From NCBI GenBank assembly GCA_045837725.1, contig JBEWZL010000302.1:310001-374000 (forward strand): a stretch of 64,000 nt of DNA. Direction: 5' to 3'. Made by a program: the position numbers and the translations under genes. This DNA comes from Vermamoeba vermiformis (lineage: Eukaryota; Tubulinea; Echinamoebida). This document shows, in pieces, positions 48,357-60,459 of the stretch. The notes beneath the pieces are model-generated. The model saw nothing but the letters and a program-made list of their open reading frames with translations, had not been told where the DNA came from and searched no databases. Each line of letters begins with the position of its first letter. Within the stretch, counting starts at the first letter, position 1.

Positions 48357-48651
48357 AGGCACTATTTTGTTGTAAACAGATCGAAATCTGGAACCATTTT
48401 TTATTTCCTATGTAAATACCACCAGTTGTAAATATTTATTTATATTCCGTGTATGCAGTAGCTATTCGATCTATTAATGATAATATGGAGGGGCATCCTA
48501 AAGATCTAACGAAAGAAGAGGTACCGACAAATTTAAATGTCAATAGGCAACAGGTATTTTTGTCTAATTATTTTGTTATTCTATTTATCATCCCGGACGA
48601 TTACAATTGCTTAATACTGTATTCAAATTTTTTAAAATTAATTGTAATATT
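48357..48651. other. Leader region of ZCCHC8
   Basis: About 295 bp between the EEP-PAP stop and the ZCCHC8 ATG. A short in-frame exon beginning MEGHPKDLTKEE at 48485 with a GTACCG donor could be an alternative first exon, but nothing confirms it. Confidence 0.35.
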
Positions 48652-50879
48652 ATGGATCAGTCCAAGAAGCCAACCAACTTTATTCCTGACTTTATGGATG
48701 AAGACACTCTGTTCAATCATATGGAAGATAGAATTGGAGATCAATCCTCAGAAGAGCCCTCAGAGATAACCACGGATGTCACAAAGCTGCCATTTGTACA
48801 AAATCTAATTCGCGAAAGTAAGTCATACTGATACAGAAGATTAATATCAACCTTCTTTATAGATGAAATTCTCAAAGAGAGGCTACGTTATTTTACAACG
48901 TCCTTGTACAAGGAACTCAAAGACGACGCGCTTTGTACAATAGCGTGGCATCAAATACAACAGTAAGTCATTATCGTATAATAATAATGAAAATCACCAC
49001 TAACAATGATATAGCGAGTATCGACAGGAGTTGGAAGACATTCTGGCGAAAGCTTACCTCAAAGACAACTATTATGATAGCAGTTCCTCGAGTAGCGTAA
49101 GCCTGTAACCACCGATAGTAAAATATTTAAATATCGCAATATGCAGGATGATAGTGGCGATGAAGAGGAGAATAGAAACAAAGAAGAGATAAATTTAGAT
49201 GAATTAAGCGAGCCGAGTATCAACACCGATAATGCACGAGCCGCAAGAGAATTGAAGAATGCAATGGTCGAGGAAAAAGCACCAAGTGATAAAACAGCAC
49301 CTGAGAGCACAATAGTATCTACCGATAATAGCAGTGGTATCGTCACTGTAATGGATCCACTCCCGCTTGAACCATCGTCTTCGAGCGAGGAGAGTAGCGA
49401 GTCGGAGTTGGACGAGATGGAAGAAGAGGAACAAGCCGCCGCTGCCATTCGAAGAGGCCATTAAAGTTGAGGGCTTAGGTGTGGCCAAGTATTACAAGGG
49501 GTTTTGCATTGACACGTGTCAACACAAACTCGATTTTCAAAATCTGAACTTCAAGCCTTGGGAAGTACCTTAGTATCCTTTTTAAACAAATACAACAAGC
49601 ACTCTTCGGAATTAAATTATTATCCTTAATTAGCTTAGCTACGAAAGGCTACTGTTGGATCCACTGCCATTGCCTCCAAACAAGTAATGCCTTTCACTCT
49701 CACTATCCGTTTTTAACAAATTTTTAGGCCAATTCGCGAAGTAATATCAAAGTGTTTTAACTGTGGTGCTCCAGGGCATGCATTTACCGATTGTCCTCAC
49801 GTAAGTGAAGTCCATAAATTCCCGCCAAGTACTTATCTGCGACAGCCACGAGACCAAAAAGCTATCAACGCGAACAGACGAAAGTTTTTAGAAACATCTA
49901 CCAATAGAACCGACGAAGATGATGGTCACAGATACTGGGAGAGCGATAGTTTAACTCAGAAGACACGGTATGGCGTGTTTACTCCTGGCGTACTTAGTGC
50001 TACTCTGCGGGAAGCACTCGGCATGAAAGTAGACGAACCTAAGGACACAACCGACGAAGAAGGACAAATTGAAGGTGCTGATGAACCTCCCTACTACGCG
50101 CGAATGCGCATTTTTGGTTACCCTCCAGGCTACATCAAGTGCAAGTACATATGTAACCATTTAAGTTATGCTAACATTACTACAGTCGACACAATACCAA
50201 CTCCTTCCGGCTTAATTGTACACACGGATAGCAAAGAGAATGATGGCCAAGACGACATTCAGTTCAATCAAAATGCACTTTCAGTCATCGAACAAGCTGC
50301 TCCTCACTCACAACAACCACCTGCCCCACTTGTCACCTATCCTGGCCTTCATTTTGAACCTCAATACTTTGCGCAACTTGGTATGTCTTAAAAGGCAGTG
50401 AGCAACTATGACTGACCTTCGAATAGATCCTGCAAACAAAACTATCAATCGCAGACACAGCGCAGTCAACTTGCCTCCAACACAGCCGCCAGTGTCGTTC
50501 ATGTCACCGGCAGCTCGACCAGCAGCATCGTGGACAAAGTACAATAACAACACGAATAACGCACAGTACAACTTCAATCACAATCACAAGACATTGTATG
50601 ACAACCACCAAGAAGAGGACATGGTGATTGAGAGCAGTCCAAGGCCCACAAGACAAACTGACAGCTCGCGGGTAATGTCATGGATGCGCCTTAAATAGAT
50701 GTACTAGAGCTAATTGCCATTCATAGAAACGCAAAAGATCTTCATCGCGATCTCGATCACGGAGCCGGGAAAGAAAACGAAGACGAACACGATCAAGAAG
50801 CAGATCGCGTTCACGCGAACGAGAACCTAGACGCCGGGAAAGCTACGGGCATAACAGCAGGTCCTATGATAGAAGGTGA
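48652..50879 (+). CDS. ZCCHC8: ZCCHC8-like zinc-knuckle/PSP protein of the NEXT complex
   Basis: About ten exons: 48652-48817, 48863-48962, 49015-49096, 49147 to about 49350, about 49438-49564, 49634-49683, 49728-49800, 49846-50380, 50427-50671 and 50727-50879. A coiled N-terminal part is followed by KGFCIDTCQHKLDF and a CCHC knuckle CFNCGAPGHAFTDC. Next is a PSP domain (FTPGVLSATLREALG, then YYARMRIFGYPPGY) in the order seen in human ZCCHC8. The protein ends in an Arg-Ser-rich tail (50730-50879), which I do not recall in the human protein. ZCCHC8 scaffolds MTR4 and RBM7 in nuclear exosome targeting. The junction near 49350-49440 changes frame and its exact intron is unresolved. A 33-nt insert at 50152-50184 looks like a tiny intron but keeps the frame if retained. 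Confidence 0.8.
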
Positions 50880-51223
50880 TAGGGAGCGAACTTTTGAGCA
50901 CGGTAATTTGCCTTTCGCACGATATTTTCCCGGCTGCTGTAAATAATCGGAACGACTAAAAATAGCGCTCCTTGCGATATTAAAAACGGTTAACTCCGGA
51001 ACGAATTAAACATGACGGACCAGTATGATAATTTCTATTTATTCGACTTTTCAAGATTTTACGCAGCACTTGGATCCCAAATATTTACGCATTTGTGCAC
51101 CGTTTAACATTCGATGAAATACCAGATTTTTTGGATTGTGAATTCCATTTAATTTCAACAAATATCGGCACTCGTATAACACACGAGGTCTATAAAACGT
51201 ATTGCTAAGTTGACGCCATCGAC
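50880..51223. other. Intergenic region, no gene seen
   Basis: 344 bp between the ZCCHC8 stop and the PH-C2 gene start. It holds one CTAAAAATAG motif (50956-50965), likely promoter sequence for the downstream gene, and no reading frame of note. Confidence 0.4.
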
Positions 51224-54200
51224 ATGTCCATTAAAGAAGGCAAACTTGAAAAGTTAGGCGCTAAGTTTCCGAGCTGGAAGAAGAGATTCTTCGTGCTCAA
51301 GGATACTACGTTCGCCTACTACAAAGACAAGTCAGCCTTCAAGAAAGTAAGAAAGCCAAAGATTCGTGAACAAAATTCACGAAGATTTTCTGACTGAATT
51401 TTGAATTTTTAGGGCAAAGATCCGATTAAATTAATTCAATTAACTCCCGACGTAACGTGCAATGTCGTGGATAAAAAGGATAGTAAGGTAAGAAGACTTC
51501 GGATGAGCAGAATTGCGAATTTTTGTTAATTTTTGCAATTCCAAAACAGAGAAACCACAGCTTTAGAGTGGTTACCGCCAAGCGAGTATTTTTCATCGTT
51601 GCCGATGACGATAAAGAAGCAGCCGCATGGGTGGATGCGATTAACGGACAACTTACGAAACTGGCTAGTCAGGTAAACTTTGCTTGATTTCAATCAACGG
51701 AATATTAAATGCGTTTATTAGTCGCCCAGACAAGATAGCGTCAAAGCAATTCCAACTTCCGAAAGTATCTCGCCCCGCCCTGACGCTCAACCCCAGCCTG
51801 TGGGCACTGACGCGGCATCAAATACCAACGTGAATGCTACTTCTGCCACTACCCCTCGCCCAGTCACTCCTCGCGCAACGCACAACGCGGTCAGCCTTAA
51901 GTTGACAGGTGTCAAATTGAGTGCGAAAGATAGCAGCGGCAAGAGCGGTAAGTTTATCTCAATTCAATGAAGCTAAACTAACCCTCGAAAGATCCGTTTT
52001 TGGTGTTCTACCGAGAGACAGATCTGGTTCATCCTCTCTGGCGAACTGAAGCTGTCAACCAAACTCTCAATCCTGAGTGGAAGCCCTTCACGCTGAGATT
52101 CGATGACTTTGGAGGACCCTCCACAACCGTAGTTGTTGATTGCTTTGACTGGTGAGTGGTAGCTCCTTAAGCTAAGTTTGAGTCTAAATTAACACGGGAC
52201 CGGTAGGGACGCCGATGGCAAGAATGATTTGATTGGTCAATTTAGAGCCAAGCTCGAGGAGTTCACTGAAGGAAAGTCCTTCGAGTTAGTTAGCGGTAGC
52301 AACAAGCTGGGCGGAAAGTAAGTTAATGCAGCCACGAAAAACATGTTATTGACCCCAGCAAAAGGATTGTTGTCTCTAGTGCCCAGCTCCTGGACTTGCA
52401 ACCGGCAGTTGTGGAGTTCGGTTACCAATTGAAGTTTGCTGGCCTCAAGCTCGAAAAGAAGAACTTTGGCATTGGTGCCAAGAGCGATCCTTTCTTCCGT
52501 GTGCGTAGTTATTCTGCGCAAGGAGGCTATGCTCCAACTATCTACAAGAGTGAAGTCCTTTACGACACTCTTAACCCTAACTGGGCACCGTTTGTAGTGT
52601 ACCGAAGTCAATTCTACAAACAAAACAACCCAGATCCGCAATTGTTGATCGAAGTGTACGACTACGACAAGAAGGACGGTGACGTGCATGTCATCGGCAC
52701 CGTGTTGATTCATTGGCACGAGTTCAAATGGCTCGGCTCGCGTTGGACTTTGCAAGACAAAGACAAGAAAGAGTATGACGGTTATAAATAAGGGTAACTC
52801 ATTACTAACTATTGCACACAGCGGTGGTGTCATTGTGCTAGAAGAAGCACAACCTATCTATCAAGATGCTCCTGATCGCCTTGCTGCCTATCCTGCCTAC
52901 TCCTTCAAGATCAAAGCCCGCAGCTTGGCCAGCATGGACGGCCCTGGCAAGAAGTCTGATCCCTACTTTGTGTTGTCAACTCAAATCAATGGCAAAGAGC
53001 TCATCGTCTATCGTTCTGAAATTATCAGCAATGACCTCGATCCAAACTTCAAGCAATTCGAAGTGCAATTCCCGCCTGGCGTGGACAGATTCCACCCTCT
53101 GCACTTCGATGTTTGGGTATGTTCGACGATAATTCTAGCGCCTACGGTCTAACATTCAACTTAGGACCATGATCGCGATGGTAGCGACGATAAGATCGGC
53201 TTGGTGGTGACTGATCTCAATGAACTTCAGCTCCACAGAAACGTGTGCTTCCCTATCGAACATAACGGCAAGCAGTAAGTAATCAGCACGCACTCTCTGA
53301 CACACTACTAACCTACCATTAGTCGTGGTGAACTTATTGTTGAGGAGATCTTGCCTCAGTATAATGCCGCACCCAAGTTGACTGGCGTTGCCTTCCGTGT
53401 CACTGCTAGCGGCAAAGAGCTGGCTCGTGTTGATCTGCTCAGCAAGTCCGATCCATATTTCGTCATTTCCAAGAATGATCAAGTCATCTACAAGTCCGAG
53501 CACTTGAACAACACTCACAGCCCGTGCTGGAAGCCTTTCATCCTCGATGTTGCGGACGTCGGTGGCAACTACGACGACAAGTTCAAAGTTGCTGTCTGGG
53601 ACCACGACGATGTATGTACAGTGTGCCTAATGTCATCCGAGTCATCACTAACTTGTTTGTTGCAGTCCAACAAAGACGATTTGATCGGTGAAGTCGAGAC
53701 ATCGCTGCGTGAGTGGTCGTTTGAGCACCCTCAATTAGGATTGAGAAAGGGTGACAACAAGGCACGTGGTGTGTTCTCTATTGATGGTATCACGCCAGTC
53801 AATCGACCAGTCTCTCCTCCTCACTCCACTCTGTTCGGTGAGTTGCACTGGAGAGTTGGCACACCATTGAGCTTAATTGTCAACACCAATGACAAATACG
53901 GCTACAAAGTGCCTTATGGTGGTTCAGCTGTCACGCTTAAACTCACCAAAGAAGTCTTAGTTGGTAAGTGACTTGCCCAGTTGACAATTAAAGCTAACAT
54001 CAACCTCTCAGATGATGACTCAAGCTCTGAATCCTCATCGTCATCTTCATCGTCCTCGTCGTCTTCGTCTTCATCTGAGAAGCATAAACACGCCAAAGAA
54101 GAGACCTCAGACGCAGCGACTTTCCAGGTTGAAGACAAGCAAGATGGTACCTACTTCGTGCACGTCACTCCTCTTAAACCCGGAGACTACAAACTCCACA

Positions 54201-55126
54201 TCCACGTCAATGATTTTAGCATCCACGGTGGTCCGTTCAATGTTGCCATTGCACCTGAAATCAAACCGGAGCCAGTTCCTGAACCAGTACCAGAGCCCGT
54301 TGTGGTTCCCGAACCCATTCCCGAACCTATTCCTGAACCCATCGTTGTGCCAGAGCCTGTTCCCGAACCTGTGCCCGAACCTGTACCAGAGCCCGTTGTA
54401 GTTCCCGAGCCCATTCCTGAACCTATTCCTGAACCTGTGAAAGAAGAGCCAATCGTTGCCAAAGAAGAGCCTCCTCAAGCTCCAGTCGCTGCTGAGCCGC
54501 AAGCAGACCTAGACCCGTTCCCGCGCTTGATTCGATTCAGTGGCAAAGGACCAAACATCACTGCCTCACTCGTGGAATGCAAGAACACCTCCCTCAACTC
54601 GAACGAAGTCTTCTTGTTGGATACTGGCGACAAGTTGATCCAGTGGAGTGGCGCTACTTCTGGCATCATGCTGCGAAACAAGTGCAGCTCTATTGTACGT
54701 GTTATTGACGACGAACGAGCGTCAAGTGTGAAGATTGAAGTGCACGCTGAAGGTGATGCCGACTTGAACGAGTTCTGGCACGTGTTGGGCGGTGTTGTGA
54801 CACCTACCAAAGAGCCCAATGCTACACCCGGCAGTGCTCCTGTGCTGTTCCGAGTGAGCGATGCTAATGGCAAAGTTGAATTTGTTCAAGTGGCTCAAGG
54901 CAATGGCATCAAGCGCAATCAATTGAGCTCTGATGACACGTTCATCTTCGACGTTGGCTTTGAAATCTTCGTCTGGGAGGGCAAGAAGAGCAACAAGACT
55001 GAAAAGGCCTATGCCCAGACAGCTGCACGACAGTACCGAGATCAATACAACAGGCCCGCCTACATCAAGATCACGCGCTGCATGGAAGGCGGTGAAAATG
55101 AAATCTTTGGGGCATTTTTGGTTTAA
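51224..55126 (+). CDS. PH - four C2 - filamin repeat - gelsolin repeat protein
   Basis: Twelve exons (51224-51346, 51413-51487, 51550-51672, 51722-51947, 51992-52151, 52207-52317, 52365 to about 52788, 52822-53116, 53165-53274, 53323-53611, 53666-53963, 54012-55126) encode about 1115 residues. An N-terminal PH domain spans about 1-100 (WKKRFFVLKDTTFAYYK). Four C2 domains follow, each with an SDPxF/Y motif and a DxD loop (KSDPYFVIS, VWDHDRDGSDD). After a 17-Ser run comes a filamin-type repeat (DGTYFVHVTPLKPGDYKLHI, GGPFNVAI) and a Pro-Glu-Pro repeat. Two gelsolin-like repeats close the protein (FLLDTGDKLIQWSG, FIFDVGFEIFVWEG). The parts suggest calcium-regulated membrane binding joined to actin binding; this is inference. 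The junction after exon seven is abnormal. Confidence 0.8.
54268..54445 (+). repeat. Tandem PEPVPEP-coding repeat
   Basis: Short repeats coding for PEP(V/I) units, with two near-identical longer blocks (PEPVVVPEPIPEPIPEP). It lies inside the last exon of the PH-C2-gelsolin gene and forms a stiff, acidic, proline-rich linker between the filamin and gelsolin parts. Repeat number may vary between strains. Confidence 0.8.
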
Positions 55127-55142
55127 AGATCATTGTTTTCAA

Positions 55143-55148
55143 AATAAA
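55143..55148 (+). terminator. Polyadenylation signal AATAAA of PH-C2-gelsolin gene
   Basis: AATAAA lies 17 nt after the stop codon and is the only such hexamer in the short convergent gap. Confidence 0.5.
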
Positions 55149-55209
55149 GCTTGTTAGTATTTATCAGACCGTATTGTGGCCGTTCACTGATTTAAATGTC
55201 TACTATTTA

Positions 55210-55790
55210 CTACCTTGTAAGCACTTTGTGTGCTACGTACAATAACCACAATCCCGACACTACTGTTAGTGTAGGCAATCCACGAGTACTCGGCTGAGAC
55301 GAGGAGATTAGAGATTGAAAGTTGCTGAATTGCGTTGCTTACCTTGTTGTGATATCCGTCCATTAATACTCTGTACACCATGCCGGGCCAAGCTATGCTC
55401 AAGTATCCCGTACTGAACTGTTACAAAACATTAATAAGATCAAATATAGGCCACACTTCACCGCTTACAGAAACGCCTAGTAAACTCAACAATTTGAACA
55501 TGCCTTGTCGATCGTTCCATCGAGGAATATGACTCCAAATAAATGAAATGCCGATGTTATCTCGAGAACCGTATTCACCAATAATGGTGATCATCGTGAA
55601 AGCAGATCCTTCAATTAATTCAGTAAATTTGAGAAATTAATCAAGCTATTATTTTGGTAAAAAATACATTGTATTACAACTTCCTACCTGACACATATTT
55701 TAGTACTTCATAACCACGTTTAATTTGGGGTCTCCAAGCGCGGTAAAGTTCCAGCACCCAGTCCCACTTCTCTTTTTCAATTTCTGTCAT
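55210..55790 (-). CDS. Small multi-pass membrane protein, family unknown
   Basis: Four exons (55688-55790, 55469-55608, 55343-55417, 55210-55293) join in phase to 133 residues. The N-terminal 35 residues form an amphipathic, Trp-rich charged helix (EKEKWDWVLELYRAWRP). Three hydrophobic segments follow, around GSAFTMITIIGEYG, LLSLLGVSFSTGYLSIAWPG and LTVVSGLWLLYVAHKVL. A conserved-looking ISFIWSHIPRWNDRQG loop separates the first two. I do not recognise the family. Size and layout suit a small organelle or ER membrane protein. It diverges from the ankyrin gene across 155 bp. Confidence 0.5.
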
Positions 55791-55945
55791 AAAAACAATA
55801 AAATAACCTATAATACAAATGCGCTGCTCCGCGGTGGTTCTGCAGCGAGGGGTGAAATTCAATTTGGAAAAAAATCTATTTGATTTTTACAAACCGTGCT
55901 ACTTCACGGACGAGCAGAAATAGGATTATTTTTACAATTGTCCAA
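55791..55945. promoter_or_regulatory. 155-bp bidirectional promoter region
   Basis: This gap separates the divergent starts of the small membrane protein (-) and the ankyrin-repeat protein (+). No TATA box is evident. Confidence 0.4.
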
Positions 55946-57661
55946 ATGTTTAAGGCCATAACTGCTGGAGACTTAAAGGCCGTTCGAGATCTAATAAATG
56001 CAGATCCGAAGGAGGCAACAGCCAAGTTAATTTCCCACAAAGAGGATCTTGTACGTATTTTTTCATTATTCAAGCGATTTTAATCTTCTTTAAACCAATC
56101 GAGAATCATGAATAATCAGAAACCAATTTTGTTAATTAAATAAATTAGATCTCAGACGAAGAGTTCACCACGCCATTACATCTCGCAGTGTTGCATAAGA
56201 AATATGATATTGCAAAATTTCTACTCGATAGTGGCGCAGATCCAAACCGCCTCGACTTTGACGAAGAACACGGTAGCAGAACTCCTTTGGGACTTGCTGG
56301 TTTGTATTTCAATTTGTTATTTATATTATAATAGGCCCTTACTCTTCCCACAGCTGCAAATGGAGATTTAAATACGGCAAAGTTACTTGTTGCACGCGGC
56401 AGTCAAGTCAATCAACGCGACGAGTTGTTTCACGTGGGCGGCAGATCTCCGTTGCACCACGCTACATTGAGTGGCAATACTGCGTTAGTACGCTTCTTGT
56501 TAGACGAAGGAGCAGATCTTGGCGTGGAAGACAACCACCTCAAAACAGCCTATCACTATGCCGCGGGTCACGGTTTTATTCCTATTTTGGAAATGCTACT
56601 CGAGGCCAAGGACGGCAAAGAAATCATCAATCGACGCTACGAAGGGTCACCGCTGCACGAGGCCACGCAGAGCAATCACGTGACAGCTGTCAAACTGTTG
56701 TTGCGAGCAGGAGCACACATTGACCCGCCTGCAGATGTCATTCAGACTACACCACTGCATCTAGCTGCTCGATTAGGCAATCACGATATAGTGCAGCTAT
56801 TAATAGACCACGGTGCTGATGTGAGCAAGCGCTATGAGTTTCCTTACGAGAGTCCGCTGCAGATAGCCACGGTCGATGGTCACGAGGCAGTGGTGTTGAC
56901 ACTGCTCAACTACATGATTGAAGTGAGTATTGCAATGTCTACGTAGACCATATTAACACGTATTATAGACCGACAAAGTGCTCGAGACAGTAGAACGGTC
57001 CATTAAAGTGGCTGCAGGCAACAATCGTCACGTGATCATTTACCACTTGTTGCGACATTACAGAAAGCTGCTCAATGTCTCTGCCTCCGAATCCAATCCT
57101 AAAGCCCTCCTCCCTGAGCGCTATTTGCACGTCACACACTCAGCACTGTACAAAGCAACAACGAACGGTCACCTCGAAGTGGTCCGAGTACTCGCGTCAG
57201 GTTTCGATGTTGACGTCAATTACGTTGCTAAAGACCAATTCCAACACGTGAAGCGTAAAAAATCAGTGCTATATGTAGCTGTTACATCGGGCTACAAAGA
57301 CATTGCCAAACTGTTGCTGTTGAATGGTGCTGATCCAAACGCCGGCACAAAAGATTTGTTGACTCCTTTACACGTTGCTGCACACGAAGGAGATCTGAAG
57401 ATGGTCAAACGCCTCATTAAATATGGCGCCAATGTCAATAGCAGAGATCTTGAGGCTAACGAAACGCCGCTCTTTGATGCTGCACGCGCCGGTCACGCGG
57501 ATGTCGTCAAATTGCTTGTTGAACGTGGCGCTGATATCTACTTACTCAACAATAAGCGACAGGCAGCTTGGCAAGTAGTACAAAGTAACAACAAACCACT
57601 CGCAGATCTGATGGTAAAGACTTACTTAGCTGCCAAAAATACGCGTCGCTCAAAACTGTAA
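55946..57661 (+). CDS. Ankyrin-repeat protein
   Basis: Four exons (55946-56050, 56149-56299, 56354-56922, 56969-57661) give 505 residues made almost wholly of ankyrin repeats, about twelve in all. Typical units are TPLHLAVLHKKYDIAKFLLD, SPLHEATQSNHVTAVKLLL, TPLHLAARLGNHDIVQLLI and TPLHVAAHEGDLKMVKRLI. The repeats run from the first residues to about 490 with one less regular insertion (about 295-350). No kinase, SOCS-box or membrane segment is present. It is a generic protein-binding scaffold and cannot be assigned to a named family. The stop codon is followed at once by AATAAA. Confidence 0.85.
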
Positions 57662-57667
57662 AATAAA
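57662..57667 (+). terminator. Polyadenylation signal AATAAA of ankyrin gene
   Basis: The AATAAA hexamer begins directly after the stop codon. The next gene on the same strand starts 61 bp past the stop, so the 3' UTR must be very short. Confidence 0.45.
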
Positions 57668-57722
57668 GCACTTGAACACCCTTGAATGCGATTTAATTTA
57701 ATTTAATTTCAATACACCACAA

Positions 57723-60341
57723 ATGGCTGACAACAATAAACCCGAACAATTGAGTTCACCTCGTGGTGAGGAGAGAAAGCACAAGGACAAGAAGAAAGAC
57801 AAGCCTAAGCACTCTACTTCGACATCCAACGTTACTGAGAAAACCGAATCTCCTCGAGGTGCTGAGCAAAAGGAGACTAAAGAGCCCATTACTCCTGCTA
57901 AAGAAAGCAATGCCAACCGCCGTCCAGCCGAGGATGTAACAGAGTTCTTGAACGATCCCAAATTACAAACTGGAATTAAGCACAAACTCGTCAGAAAAGG
58001 TAATGATAATTTTAAAAAAATTATTTTGGTGGTAAAACAACAATAGATACAATTAATCAATACAAAGATTTTGTCCGTTAAAACTGCCGTCTCATTCAGA
58101 TAATTTTCTGACTTGTTTAATAACAGATTGCCCCGTCGAATTTGTCACCGTATACTCTGATAGAGCTGAGGGTAAGCTTCAATTAATTATTTGCTGGAGG
58201 AACGTTTCAGTTACAATCCCGAATTAAAGATACGCAAATATCTATTTTTGTATCAATCGCGGATTATTCTAATTACTCAAAGTAACTTCTTTGTTCATAT
58301 ACTAACGACATCAAATGAATATTACTTGACTAATCTGATTGACAGTTACTCGACGAATCCACTGCGACATTGAGACCGTTGGTGTTCAAGAAGTTATTTT
58401 GACCGACCTCCTTTCTAATGGTAAGCGTGCTTACGAGCAAGTATTATGCAAGGCCTGTGCTAACTAGACGCAGTGGTGGAGAACAGTGTGCGCGTGAGTG
58501 GTGGCGAAGGTGATGCAGTCATCTTGGAGGTGTCATTCGACCGTCGCTTCGAGACACACGAGTCTGCAGAGTCAGCAGCAACGAAACGAAGAAAAGAACT
58601 CGAACAACTCAAACAACACATTGAGACTCTTCAATCTGAACTGCAACGTGTTCAAGTGAGTGCTCGTTGCAACTCGTTCGTGATGATAATGGTGTGGTGA
58701 TACTAACAGTGTTTGTTCTCTTTGTGCAGAAAGAAGAGAGTTGGCTGGAACAGTTCACCACCGAGCGCATTGTGTCCTCTGAAACAGCTCCTTCAGGTGC
58801 CGTGAAGAAAGAGGTGATTGCCCTGGAAGACATGGTGAAAATGATGTCGTTCTACAACCAAGAACTGACTCGTGTTGGCCAAGAACGACTCAAACTGATG
58901 AACACAATTGAGGACGAAGAGACAAAGATGAAACAACTGAGTGATGAGATTGCAAATGGAGCAACGAACTACGGAGAAGAGAAGCGCGAAGTGATTGTTG
59001 TTCTTTACGTGCGCAGTCCAGGACCCATCTCACTTCAGATCTCTTACGTTCTCACTGGTGCCAAGTAAGTTCATGATTGAATATCACTCAGTATCATCAC
59101 ATTCGATATCTAACTCAATCGTTATCGTTTCACATCAGATGGCTGAGCAGCTACGACTTCAGATTGAGCTCGACCACAAATGACAAGAAAGAGACGAGCT
59201 GTCAATTGGTGTACTACGGCTCAGTGGAGAACGACTCAGGTGAAGACTGGAAAGATGTTCAGCTGTCACTGAGCACTGCCACACCGAGCTCAGCCGCGAA
59301 ACCACCTGCACTCAAGACGCTGTACGCTAGCGCTGAAGAGCCGTACAAACTAAAGAAAAAGGGCGGCTTTGGTATTGTTGGTTTTTTCGGTGGTGCCAAG
59401 TCATCAAAAGAGTCGCACTCCAGGCGCATGGAGACGTCCAATGCTCTCTATGTTGACTATGATGCTGATGAAGCTGAAAGAGGCAACGTCTCTGCTGCCA
59501 CCACGGATGTTGGTACGGTCACTATTAGCCACAGCGATCTCCAAGCTAAACTAACTTCTCGCCAATTCAGAACAAGGCGCCACGAGTCAAACATACAACA
59601 TTCAGCGTCCTGTATCGATTGCAGCGGACAAGAAGCCTCGCAAAGTGACCATTGCAGTGATGGACTTGTCAGTTCAACTGCACTACACAGCCATTCCATC
59701 ACTTGCAGAGAAAGCGTACTTGAGAGCCAAAGCCAACAACAGCTCAAAGTACCAACTTCTTCCAGGCTCAATGAATGTGTTCAACGACAATGTGTTTGTT
59801 GCCAACTCACAACTCGGAGTAAGTCACACCACACAATCATTGTTTGATAGTGCAAGCTAACACATGTGCTTCAGTCAACGAGCCCTGGTGAGGACTTTGA
59901 TGTCTTCTTGGGTGCTGATCCCAACATCAAGGTGGAGTTCAAGCCCGTGCGCAAGACAGCTGCCACTTCAGGTGTGCTGACCAAGACCCGCACGCAAGTA
60001 AACACTCAGACTGCAGTCATCAAGAACTTGAAGGCTGAGATCATCTCAATGACTGTCTTCGCTCAACTCCCGCAATCAGAGGACGACAAGATTAAGGTGA
60101 AACTCATTGACCCTGAGATCGTTAAGGTAAACAATAGTCATTCTTTTGCGACGAGTTGCTAATTCATAAAAAGGATGACGAGGCTATCGTATTGAACGAC
60201 TGGAACAACATTCGCTGGAAGTTCAGCTTGGACCCCAACGAGGAGAAGAAGATCACTCTTCAATACAACGTTGAGTATCCTGCTGACCGCGAATTGGACT
60301 ACTACAGCAATCCCACTCAATCCGATGGCTCGCTTGAATAA
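57723..60341 (+). CDS. DUF4140/DUF4139 (MuiA-like) protein
   Basis: Nine exons (57723-57999, 58127-58171, 58346-58420, 58474-58655, 58730-59064, 59139-59512, 59571-59818, 59875-60126, 60174-60341) give 651 residues. After a disordered Lys/Ser/Pro-rich N-terminus comes DUF4140. It has VEFVTVYSDRAEVTRRI, then a NSVRVSGGEGD segment and a coiled coil. DUF4139 follows, with WLSSYDFRL, DWKDVQLSLST and, after an intron, YNIQRPVSIAADKKPRKVTIA. The C-terminus shows NDWNNIRWKFSLDPNEEKKITLQYNVEYP. Members occur in bacteria (mucoidy inhibitor A), fungi, amoebae and nematodes; the biochemical role is unknown. Splicing is well supported by frame at every junction. Confidence 0.85.
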
Positions 60342-60459
60342 GCCTCTCCCTTATTTATTTTATTTATTCGCTTTCTAACCAATAATAAATACTAAGAAGA
60401 CAAGAGCGCGCTTTTGGTCTACTGATCTTTATACAAAAACAAAATTTGACAAAATGAAA

